Shown here: piece by piece, positions 1 to 5,183 of the stretch
Layout: every line of letters starts with the position of its first letter
Position numbering within the stretch: the first letter of the stretch is position 1
Source of the DNA: Weeksellaceae bacterium
GTDB taxonomy: Bacteria; Bacteroidota; Bacteroidia; Flavobacteriales; Weeksellaceae
Length of the DNA: 6,783 bases
Reading direction: 5' to 3'
Assembly: GCA_028698395.1 (NCBI GenBank)
Contig: JAQVDG010000112.1
Coordinates: 1 to 6,783, forward strand
The notes under the pieces: model-generated
Told to the model about the DNA's origin: nothing
The model's input: the letters and a program-made list of their open reading frames with translations, nothing else
Databases searched by the model: none
Translations under genes and position numbers: made by a program

Positions 1-419
1 CCTGCTACATTTGCCATAGAGGACAAAACGTCCATTTTCTGCGCTCGTGAAATTCGTGGAATAGCATCCATTGCTATTGCATTGACTTTTTGACTGGCTA
101 ATTTTTTCAGTAATTCCTGATTTTGTGCCGGCCATAAATAGCTCAATAAAACTAAGTTTTCACGCATCAAATTGATTTCTTCCTCGGTAGGAGCTTGTAC
201 TTTCAGTACAATGTCTGAATTTTGGTAAATCTCCTGAGGGCTTGAAACAATGTTAGCTCCTGCTTTTGAGAACTCTTCATCTGAATAATTTGCTTTTTTT
301 CCCGCTCCGGATTGAATGGAAACATCAAATCCTTGCTTTTTTAAACGCTGAACTGTTTTGGGCGTAGCCGCTACTCGAAGTTCATTGAGCGAGATTTCAC
401 TGGGAATCCCAACTTTCAT
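1..419 (-). CDS. pntA: NAD(P) transhydrogenase alpha subunit, N-terminal part (cut by left window edge)
   Basis: Reading the minus strand from the ATG at 419-417 gives 139 complete codons and then runs off the window with no stop. The product begins MKVGIPSEISLNELRVAATP and reaches the conserved stretch PRISRAQKMDVLSSMANVAG at residues 121-140. These are hallmarks of the alanine dehydrogenase/PNT N-terminal domain of the transhydrogenase alpha subunit. In the family, this subunit binds NAD(H) and works with a membrane part and the NADP(H)-binding beta subunit. The complex couples hydride transfer between NADH and NADP+ to proton movement across the inner membrane. Bacteroidetes commonly split the alpha subunit into separate genes, with the other pnt genes downstream, which here would lie beyond position 1. 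The ARTP-like RVAATP and SRAQ/SSMAN motifs favour PntA over alanine dehydrogenase, but the NAD-binding half is not visible. No Shine-Dalgarno is seen. A weak -7-like TAAAATTG lies at 451-444 on the minus strand. Confidence 0.9.
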   Translation of the reverse strand, partial: MKVGIPSEISLNELRVAATPKTVQRLKKQGFDVSIQSGAGKKANYSDEEFSKAGANIVSSPQEIYQNSDIVLKVQAPTEEEINLMRENLVLLSYLWPAQNQELLKKLASQKVNAIAMDAIPRISRAQKMDVLSSMANVA

Positions 420-629
420 ATTGTATTTAATTAAATTAATATTCAATTTTAATTCAATTCTCTAATGAGAAAAGCATTTTCGGGCTTGAAATTACTCATA
501 ATAGTTGGTTTGTGAAAAAAAAATGTTAAAAATCATATATTTTTTAAACCATTTAGTTTATAATGAGTTTAAATTATTTATCAAAAAACGTATAATCAAT
601 GTGTTAAGTATGTAATTTGAATAAATTAT
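420..629. other. AT-rich intergenic region upstream of pntA
   Basis: No ORF or RNA gene is seen in these 210 bp. The region should hold the pntA promoter. The best -7 candidate on the minus strand is TAAAATTG (451-444), one mismatch from consensus, which would leave a leader of about 20 nt. There is a loose inverted repeat TTTAAAC (543-549)/GTTTAAA (567-573) with no T-run, so no convincing terminator for the DUF3298 gene is present and read-through into pntA is possible. Confidence 0.4.
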
Positions 630-1739
630 CTAATAAGAAAATTGTTTGTTTAAATACGGTTTTAAATCTTCATAAGGCACAAATAAATCAAAAAATCCAT
701 ACACATAAGGAGTCATGTCATACAGACCATAATGAAAAGTAATACCTTTTTTAGAAAGTGTAAAATTATGTGAAAGAAAAATTTCAGCAGAAATAAAAAT
801 GGAATTTTCGGGCTCATTTAAGTTCATATCTATTGGAATTTGATATTCTTTCCGGATTTTTTTGTCTAAAACTTGTGTGATTTCTTCTTCGTTTTCTAAG
901 TTTAAAACATCTGATAAATTCAGCCAAGTATTTTTCTTCTTGTCAAAAGTGGCAAATTTTTGATAAGAAATTCCATGTGCTCCACCGGTGTATTGGTATC
1001 CATAGTAGGAAATGACAAGGTAACGGGCAGTATTGATATAGGGATAAAAAAAACTATCATAACTATAATTCCATGAATAAGGATTATAATTTTCTTCATC
1101 TTCGCCTTCAAATTCTTTTAAATAGGAATTAATTTCTTCGGTGTATTCCGATTCAAAATCATCTAAAACACGAGTAGTAAAAGTTGTGAAATCTGAATAT
1201 TTCTCTTCAAAATCAGAGAAGAATAAATATAGATTTTCAACTAAATAACGTTGTAAATTTTCATCTTTTGGAAGAATCCAATCAAATAAATACGTTCCAC
1301 TGATTTTGGAGCTGTCGTTTAGAGTATAAACAGGAACTTCTCTTGAATTTTTTAGATGAACTAATTCGATAGAATTCTTTTTTGAACTATCTTTTAGTTT
1401 GAATTGAAAACTTTTTTTTCCTTGTTTCCAAACACCTTTATAAGTGCCGTTTTCTAAGATTCCGTCAAAAATTTCAGCCGAATCTTCGTCGCCACCATTA
1501 TATAATGTCAGTTTGTTTGAGTTATTTTCTTTCTGGAAAATGGCAATTGGAATTTCTTGTGAATGGTAATAATAATTTCCTGTATAAGTGGTGATTCCAT
1601 TTTCATCAGATGATAAGAATAAATTCATAGAAACCGGATATTTACCTATTTTTCCTTCCAAATAAATCAGGTCATTTTGTTGGGAAAATAGAAAGTTAAA
1701 TCCAAGAAAAAAAATTAGACCAATGATTTTTGTCTTCAT
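630..1739 (-). CDS. Exported DUF3298 (RsiV-like) domain protein
   Basis: The 369-residue product starts with a clear Sec signal peptide: MKTK, then a hydrophobic core at residues 5-18, with likely cleavage around FSQ-Q. There is no lipobox cysteine, so it is probably periplasmic or surface exposed. Residues about 24-116 are beta-rich, with short repeated strands such as IYLEGKIGKYPVSMNLFL and GTYKGVWKQGKKSFQFKL, which resemble the N-terminal region often found before DUF3298 in Bacteroidetes. Residues about 238-360 carry the DUF3298 signature: YYGYQYTGGAHGISYQKF at 245-262, then LNLSDVLN, then ITFHYGLYDMTPYVYGFFDLFVPYEDLKPYL near the end. The fold is shared with the extracytoplasmic part of the anti-sigma factor RsiV and with the deacetylase PdaC. 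No catalytic residues of PdaC are evident, so the activity is unknown. The acidic, tyrosine-rich segment at 206-234 is a likely linker. It lies 210 bp upstream of pntA on the same strand without a clear terminator between them. Confidence 0.85.
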   Translation of the reverse strand: MKTKIIGLIFFLGFNFLFSQQNDLIYLEGKIGKYPVSMNLFLSSDENGITTYTGNYYYHSQEIPIAIFQKENNSNKLTLYNGGDEDSAEIFDGILENGTYKGVWKQGKKSFQFKLKDSSKKNSIELVHLKNSREVPVYTLNDSSKISGTYLFDWILPKDENLQRYLVENLYLFFSDFEEKYSDFTTFTTRVLDDFESEYTEEINSYLKEFEGEDEENYNPYSWNYSYDSFFYPYINTARYLVISYYGYQYTGGAHGISYQKFATFDKKKNTWLNLSDVLNLENEEEITQVLDKKIRKEYQIPIDMNLNEPENSIFISAEIFLSHNFTLSKKGITFHYGLYDMTPYVYGFFDLFVPYEDLKPYLNKQFSY

Positions 1740-1756
1740 ACCTATTTTGTTTTCGG

Positions 1757-1764
1757 CAAATTTA
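1757..1764 (-). promoter_or_regulatory. Bacteroidetes -7 box upstream of the DUF3298 gene
   Basis: The minus strand reads TAAATTTG here, a perfect match to the Bacteroidetes housekeeping -7 consensus TAnnTTTG. No TTG/TTTG is found at the expected -33 distance. Transcription would begin around 1750, leaving a leader of only about 10-13 nt before the ATG at 1739, so translation would start close to the 5' end. A purine patch (AGGT) touches the ATG and is too close to be a normal Shine-Dalgarno. Confidence 0.5.
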
Positions 1765-1872
1765 GGTTGTTTAAATTTATTTTTGACTTTTAATTTAGCC
1801 CATTCAATTAGATTGTAAAATGATATTTCGGCTTATCTGATTTTTGTTACCGGATTTTTGATAGTTTCTTAT

Positions 1873-1880
1873 TAACTTTG
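1873..1880 (+). promoter_or_regulatory. -7 box of the tRNA-Pro promoter
   Basis: TAACTTTG matches the Bacteroidetes -7 consensus TAnnTTTG exactly and ends 9 bp before the mature tRNA 5' end. The primary transcript would therefore carry only a few extra nucleotides. TTG triplets are present upstream at 1858-1860 and 1844-1846, but their spacings (12 and 26 bp) are not the usual 19 or so, so the -33 element is uncertain. Confidence 0.6.
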
Positions 1881-1889
1881 CCGGGATTT

Positions 1890-1963
1890 CGGGGCGTAGC
1901 GCAGTCTGGTAGCGTATCAGCATGGGGTGCTGTGGGTCGCTGGTTCGAATCCAGTCGCCCCGA
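1890..1963 (+). tRNA. tRNA-Pro (anticodon GGG)
   Basis: A full 74-nt cloverleaf can be drawn. The acceptor stem CGGGGCG (1890-1896) pairs with CGCCCCG (1956-1962), followed by discriminator A at 1963. The D stem is GCGC/GCGU. The anticodon stem is TCAGC/GCTGT around loop ATGGGGT, with anticodon GGG at 1924-1926. The T arm is GCTGG-TTCGAAT-CCAGT. The 5' C1-G72 pair and the overall sequence closely resemble bacterial proline tRNAs that read CCC/CCU codons. The 3' CCA is not encoded: the DNA continues CTA after the discriminator, so CCA must be added by the nucleotidyltransferase, as is common in this phylum. One oddity is that the outermost anticodon-stem position is a U-U apposition (27/43). 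The gene appears monocistronic, with its own -7 box and terminator. Confidence 0.97.
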
Positions 1964-1965
1964 CT

Positions 1966-1994
1966 AAAACCTTTCTTTAAGAAAGGTTTTTTTT
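1966..1994 (+). terminator. Intrinsic terminator of the tRNA-Pro gene
   Basis: AAAACCTTTCTT (1966-1977) and AAGAAAGGTTTT (1979-1990) form a perfect inverted repeat around a single T, giving a stable hairpin followed directly by a run of eight T (1987-1994). It starts 3 nt after the tRNA discriminator base. Confidence 0.85.
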
Positions 1995-2029
1995 GTTGGT
2001 TCTTAGCAATTCATCAAAATAATAGATAT

Positions 2030-2064
2030 AAAAAAAACCTCACAGTAGAGAAGTAACTATGAGG
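2030..2064 (-). terminator. Intrinsic terminator of the small RNA candidate (and possibly the Rrf2 mRNA)
   Basis: On the minus strand CCTCATAGT (2064-2056) pairs with ACTGTGAGG (2046-2038), with one internal mismatch and a 9-nt loop, followed by eight T (complement of A2030-2037). This is a standard rho-independent terminator. It lies 143 bp beyond the Rrf2 stop codon, which is far for that gene alone, and about 90 bp beyond the TATCTTTG box. Confidence 0.75.
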
Positions 2065-2147
2065 CTAAATAACTAACACACAAATAATCTTAAAAAAAGA
2101 TTTTTTATATAGACTTTATAGGGGTTTAGGCTATTTAGAATCTACAC
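2030..2147 (-). ncRNA. Candidate small RNA gene between tRNA-Pro and the Rrf2 gene
   Basis: The minus strand has a perfect TATCTTTG promoter box (2159-2152) and, about 90 bp later, an intrinsic terminator (2064-2030). The predicted transcript is about 115 nt, starting near 2147 with a G-rich 5' end. There is no ATG on this strand in the interval and no recognisable ORF. Possible internal structure includes AATCTT/AAGATT around a U5 loop (2102-2086), a weak AUAG/CUAU pairing near the 5' end, and the terminator hairpin itself. The transcript would not run into a gene on its own strand, because the tRNA next door is on the plus strand. A leader or riboswitch role is therefore unlikely, and a free-standing RNA fits better. 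I do not recognise it as a named RNA family with confidence. The alternative is that the hairpin is only the distal terminator of the Rrf2 mRNA and the promoter box is chance. Confidence 0.5.
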
Positions 2148-2151
2148 CCTG

Positions 2152-2159
2152 CAAAGATA
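2152..2159 (-). promoter_or_regulatory. -7 box TATCTTTG for the small RNA candidate
   Basis: The minus strand reads TTTGTATCTTTGCAGGG across this site. TATCTTTG is a perfect TAnnTTTG match and, followed by CA, is a very typical form of the Bacteroidetes -7 element. It is intergenic, 48 bp past the Rrf2 stop codon. The expected -33 position (about 2179-2182) contains no TTG, so the upstream element is absent or degenerate. Confidence 0.6.
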
Positions 2160-2206
2160 CAAAAGTCTATTAAATTACTATACTAAATAATTAATTTTTT
2201 TTGATT

Positions 2207-2614
2207 CTAAATTAAATCTCCAAGATGTTGATTTTCAAGTATTTTTAAGGTTTCATCTCGAACTTCTACCATAACCCGGTTCAAAGAACAAGTATATTCA
2301 TCAACACAATCGTCGCATTTTTTATAATAATTAAGACTCACACAAGGTAAAAGAGCGATGGGACCTTCTAATATTCGTATGATGGAAGCAATCGTAATGT
2401 CTTTGGGATTTTTGATTAAAAAATAGCCACCACCTTTTCCTTTTTTAGAATCTAAAGTGCCGCTTCTTTTCAAATCCAATAAAATCCCTTCTAAAAATTT
2501 CAAAGGGATTGCTTCTTTTTCAGCAATTTCAGAAATCAATATAGGTTGTCCGGTTGAATGTTTAGCCAAATAACTCATGGCTTTTAACCCATATTTTGTT
2601 TTTTTTGTTAACAT
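2207..2614 (-). CDS. Rrf2-family transcriptional regulator with a four-cysteine cluster
   Basis: The 135-residue length is typical of the Rrf2 family (IscR, NsrR, CymR, RirA). The winged helix-turn-helix covers residues about 2-65. It shows TKYGLKAMSYLA in helix 1, ISEIAEKEAIPLKFLEGILLDLKRSG spanning the recognition helix, and the glycine wing KGKGGGYFL. IRILEGP at 79-85 matches the family's dimerisation-helix region. The cysteines are C91, C100, C103 and C109, spacing C-X8-C-X2-C-X5-C. IscR-type proteins use three cysteines in a C-X5-C-X5-C-like arrangement for a [2Fe-2S] cluster. A metal or Fe-S ligand role is therefore likely here, but the cluster type cannot be read from the sequence, and the target pathway (iron-sulfur, nitric oxide or cysteine metabolism) is unknown. 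It is divergent from the beta-helix gene at 2777. The ATG at 2614 gives the full N-terminal helix. Confidence 0.92.
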   Translation of the reverse strand: MLTKKTKYGLKAMSYLAKHSTGQPILISEIAEKEAIPLKFLEGILLDLKRSGTLDSKKGKGGGYFLIKNPKDITIASIIRILEGPIALLPCVSLNYYKKCDDCVDEYTCSLNRVMVEVRDETLKILENQHLGDLI

Positions 2615-2692
2615 AGATTTAAAATAAATTTTAAGAAAGACTATTATTCTCTATTTTAAAAGCTTCTATGAGTTTTCGCAGTTTTAGATAGA

Positions 2693-2723
2693 CAAATTTC
2701 GGTAATTTATTTTAACTTGCAAA
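2693..2723 (-). promoter_or_regulatory. Candidate promoter of the Rrf2 gene with overlapping inverted repeat
   Basis: On the minus strand TTTG (2723-2720) is followed, after exactly 19 bp, by GAAATTTG (2700-2693). The second element is one mismatch from TAnnTTTG, and this spacing is the usual one for Bacteroidetes promoters. The start would be near 2687, giving a leader of about 70 nt. The short inverted repeat AAATT-TCGGT-AATTT (2694-2708) overlaps the -7 box and could be an operator, for example for auto-regulation by the Rrf2 protein. That role is inference, as AT-rich repeats of this size arise easily. A weak plus-strand -7-like TAACTTGC (2713-2720) for the divergent gene lies in the same stretch. 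Confidence 0.4.
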
Positions 2724-2776
2724 CCCTTTTGGACAACAAAGAAAAAACAGTAATTAATCATAAAAACGAAGAAAAA

Positions 2777-4249
2777 ATGAAAACACGAATAACACTAATT
2801 TTCCTATTCGGATTATTAGTTGGACTAAATGCACAATTTTCGACTCCGAATACAGGAGTGAATTGGACTTTGGATGATATAGCAACGGCTTCGCCTGCTA
2901 CAGTAACTGTGGATGGAAATACCTATACTTTACACGAAGATTTAATGGTGGAAGAAAATGATTCTTTGCTTTTGAATGAAGGTTTGACTTTAAAAATTGT
3001 TTCAAATGTTGAAATAGGCGTAAAAGGCTATTTTAAAAGCGATGCAGGTGAGCATCAAGTTGTGATTACAGCAACAGACCCGGAAAATCATTATAAAGGT
3101 TTTTGGTTTTATGATGAATCAGAAATTTATTTCAAAAACACTTTAATTGAGTACGGAGGTGGGTTAAAAGTAGTAACTGCAAATTTTGAAATGTATGATT
3201 GTGAAGTTTCCAATAACGGGAGCGGTTCTTCAACAGGAGGTGCTATTTCTTTTTCTAAAGGAAGTCCGATTATTATGAATTCTTACTTTAATTCAAATGA
3301 GAAAGCTGCTTTGAGTTCAGGAGCCAATACTTCCGTAGCAGCGATTATTGAAGGGAATTATTTCAATGGAAACCACACAGCCAATGGGAATGCTCCTCAA
3401 ATCAATATGGGACCGAGCGGACCTTCAGATACTATTAAAATTATAAATAATACGGTAATCGGAGACCGTAGTTTAACAAAAGTAGGAGGAATTTCAGCTT
3501 CCAGTTTGGTGGGAGTAGAAAATAATATTTTAATTCAAGGAAATATTGTGAAAGATAACCGTTACGGAATTACTTCCATGGGAAATTCGTCCGGAATCAT
3601 AGCTGATAATATTATTGAAGATAATGATACAGAAGGAGAACCTATGTTGGGAGGAAGTGGAATTAATTTGTACAGTACTACAGGGATGATTGTTACAAAT
3701 AATCAGATTCGACGGAATTTATGGGGCGTAACTTTACAAGGAACAGCAAAGGCAAATTTCGGAAGTGATGATGAAGATGATTTTAATCCTGGATTAAATG
3801 TATTTAGTGAAAATGGAAATGATGGTGTTATTTATGCTTTGTACAATAATACGCCCAATGACATAAAAGCTTTACATAATTGCTGGATTGAAGAGCAAGA
3901 ATCCACAGCGGAAGAAGTAGAAGAAGTTATTTTTCATAAATTGGATGATTCAGAATTAGGAGAAGTGTTTTTTGATCCGTTTGAATGTGGTGAAGAAGAC
4001 GAAATGGGAGTTTCAGAAATAAAAGATTCCGGATTTACAATTTACCCAAATCCGACTAAAAATCATTTCTTTGTTGAATCAAAAGAAAATGGAAGTCTTA
4101 AGATTTATGATATAAACGGACGTTTGCTTCAAACTGAAAATCAGTTACAAGGAAAAAACAGAATTCAAATTCAGTTACCAAAAGGAGTTTATGTACTTGT
4201 TTTTGAATCAGCAAATAAATTGGAAAGTCAAAAATTAGTAGTTCAATAA
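2777..4249 (+). CDS. Secreted right-handed beta-helix protein with T9SS type A sorting domain
   Basis: The 490-residue product starts at the ATG at 2777. A TTG 60 bp upstream in frame would add a charged tail before the signal peptide and is unlikely. MKTRITLIFLFGLLVGLNAQ is a Sec signal peptide, cut near residue 20. After a beta-rich N-terminal part (25-105), residues about 105-350 form repeated short strands rich in asparagine turns (IIEGNYFNGN, IKIINNTVIG, ILIQGNIVKDN, IIADNIIEDND, MIVTNNQIRRN). This is the pattern of parallel beta-helix (PbH1/NosD-like) repeats. The segment at 368-402 (NCW, then EVIFHKLDDSELGEVFFDPF) matches the cap commonly seen after such helices in Bacteroidetes. Residues 419-490 are a T9SS type A C-terminal domain: FTIYPNPTKN, LKIYDINGRLL, IQLPKGVYVLVF, QKLVV. 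The protein should cross the outer membrane through the T9SS and be released or attached at the cell surface. No lyase catalytic site is evident, so adhesion or polysaccharide binding are as likely as enzymatic activity. Confidence 0.9.
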   Translation: MKTRITLIFLFGLLVGLNAQFSTPNTGVNWTLDDIATASPATVTVDGNTYTLHEDLMVEENDSLLLNEGLTLKIVSNVEIGVKGYFKSDAGEHQVVITATDPENHYKGFWFYDESEIYFKNTLIEYGGGLKVVTANFEMYDCEVSNNGSGSSTGGAISFSKGSPIIMNSYFNSNEKAALSSGANTSVAAIIEGNYFNGNHTANGNAPQINMGPSGPSDTIKIINNTVIGDRSLTKVGGISASSLVGVENNILIQGNIVKDNRYGITSMGNSSGIIADNIIEDNDTEGEPMLGGSGINLYSTTGMIVTNNQIRRNLWGVTLQGTAKANFGSDDEDDFNPGLNVFSENGNDGVIYALYNNTPNDIKALHNCWIEEQESTAEEVEEVIFHKLDDSELGEVFFDPFECGEEDEMGVSEIKDSGFTIYPNPTKNHFFVESKENGSLKIYDINGRLLQTENQLQGKNRIQIQLPKGVYVLVFESANKLESQKLVVQ

Positions 4250-4267
4250 TCCTGATTAATAAAAAGT

Positions 4268-4310
4268 AAAACGGCAGTTTACAAATTGTAAGTTGCCGTT
4301 TTTTATTTTT
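4268..4310 (+). terminator. Strong, probably bidirectional terminator between convergent genes
   Basis: AAAACGGCAGTTTAC (4268-4282) pairs with GTAAGTTGCCGTTTT (4288-4302) over 15 positions, with two G-U wobbles and a 5-nt loop, followed by TTATTTTT. It begins 18 bp after the stop of the beta-helix gene. On the minus strand the hairpin is followed by TTTTACTTTTT, so it can also stop transcripts of the methyltransferase gene ending at 4353. Confidence 0.85.
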
Positions 4311-4352
4311 CAGTTGGTAAATCAGTTGTTGAGCAGAAAAAAGAGAATTTAA

Positions 4353-5060
4353 CTAATTATCAGCTTCTAAGCTCAATCGAGCCAAGTAGGCAAATCCATC
4401 TTGAGCTAAATTTTCAATTTTAAAACCATGTTTGGCAGAAATTCGTTTTAAATTTTCAAAATCAAGGTACAACCAAGTCATTGGGTCTTCTTCTTTTCCT
4501 TTGTAGTAAACGAAATAATCAACTTCTCCATAATAAGAATCCAGTGGCAAACTGATGCCATTAAGGTCGTCATACATATAAATAATATCAGTGCTGTCGA
4601 TGAGAATTTGTCCTTTTTTGTTGAGTAAAGTTTTTAATTTTTCAAGATATATTCCGATTTTGTCAAAAGTTTCAAAAATTCCGGTTCCATTCATCAAAAG
4701 TAAAATCGTATCAAATTTTTCTTCATTAAAATCTAATAAAGAAGAACAAATTGCTTTTTTAATACCTCTTAAACGACAAATTTCAATGGAAAGCGGCGAA
4801 ATATCCAAAGCAGTAACTGCTAATTTTTTTTCATTTTGTAAGTATAAACTATGTGGTCCGGCAGCAGCACCTACATCCAAAACTTTTCCGTAAGTTGTAT
4901 CCAAAGCTTTTTTTTCTAATCGATTCATTTCAGCATAGTTTCGGAACAAATGAGCAACAGGCAGAATGTCCATTTCTGAAACAGACGATTCCGTTTGAAT
5001 GTCTTCAGGTGAATTATTGAAATAATAATCTTGAATAGCCTGACCGATTAAATCTTTCAT
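4353..5060 (-). CDS. Class I SAM-dependent methyltransferase
   Basis: The 235-residue product has a Rossmann-like methyltransferase core. Motif I, KVLDVGAAAGPHSLYL, is at residues 59-74 (glycine-rich SAM-binding loop). Motif II, VTALDISPLSIEICRLRG, is at 82-99, with D85 as the expected ribose-binding acid. FDTILLLMNGTGIFE at 116-130 is the strand 4 motif, and LLNKKGQILIDS at 145-156 is strand 5. The N-terminal 50 residues are helical and probably form a lid or substrate-binding element. The C-terminal part (175-230) has strands with many aromatic residues that could shape the substrate pocket. The substrate cannot be named: small-molecule, protein and RNA targets all remain possible, and no specificity motif such as NPPY is present. 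The gene is convergent with the beta-helix gene and cut off from the PspC gene upstream by a terminator, so it probably has its own promoter in the 40 bp before its ATG. No good TAnnTTTG is visible there. Confidence 0.88.
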   Translation of the reverse strand: MKDLIGQAIQDYYFNNSPEDIQTESSVSEMDILPVAHLFRNYAEMNRLEKKALDTTYGKVLDVGAAAGPHSLYLQNEKKLAVTALDISPLSIEICRLRGIKKAICSSLLDFNEEKFDTILLLMNGTGIFETFDKIGIYLEKLKTLLNKKGQILIDSTDIIYMYDDLNGISLPLDSYYGEVDYFVYYKGKEEDPMTWLYLDFENLKRISAKHGFKIENLAQDGFAYLARLSLEADN

Positions 5061-5098
5061 AGTTTTTGAGAAAATAGATTAAAATCCAATTGAAAAAT

Positions 5099-5129
5099 AA
5101 AAAAACCGAAATTCAACATTCGGTTTTTT
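5099..5129 (-). terminator. Intrinsic terminator after the PspC-domain gene
   Basis: AAAAAACCGAA (5100-5110) and TTCGGTTTTTT (5119-5129) form an 11-bp stem around an 8-nt loop. On the minus strand the hairpin is followed by a T-run (complement of the A-run at 5099-5105, then TATTTTT). It lies 55 bp past the PspC gene stop and 39 bp before the methyltransferase start codon. The flanking T on the plus strand makes it symmetrical, but no plus-strand gene enters from the left. Confidence 0.8.
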
Positions 5130-5183
5130 GTATTAGAAATAAAAGAGATCTAAAGAAATTGGCTGACAAAAGAAGTGATGAAA

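Noticed and set aside
543..573. TTTAAAC/GTTTAAA inverted repeat as terminator of the DUF3298 gene
   Set aside because: The loop is long (17 nt), the stem is only 7 bp and AT-rich, and no T-run follows on the minus strand.
920..1111. Minus-strand 63-codon open frame inside the DUF3298 gene
   Set aside because: It lies wholly inside the longer gene in another frame, has a biased hydrophobic composition and no recognisable domain, and has no promoter of its own.
1890..1995. tRNA-Pro 3' end as an integration site for a mobile element
   Set aside because: No integrase gene and no second copy of the tRNA 3' end were seen in the window.
2086..2106. AATCTT-AAAAA-AAGATT with following T run as a plus-strand terminator
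   Set aside because: The stem is only 6 AT-rich pairs, and no plus-strand transcript is expected to reach it past the strong tRNA terminator.
2717..2776. TTG start extending the beta-helix protein by 20 residues
   Set aside because: The extension is charged and would bury the signal peptide; the ATG at 2777 starts directly with a standard Sec signal.
4591..4893. Plus-strand 100-codon open frame opposite the methyltransferase
   Set aside because: It is antisense to a gene with clear methyltransferase motifs, and its translation resembles no known family.
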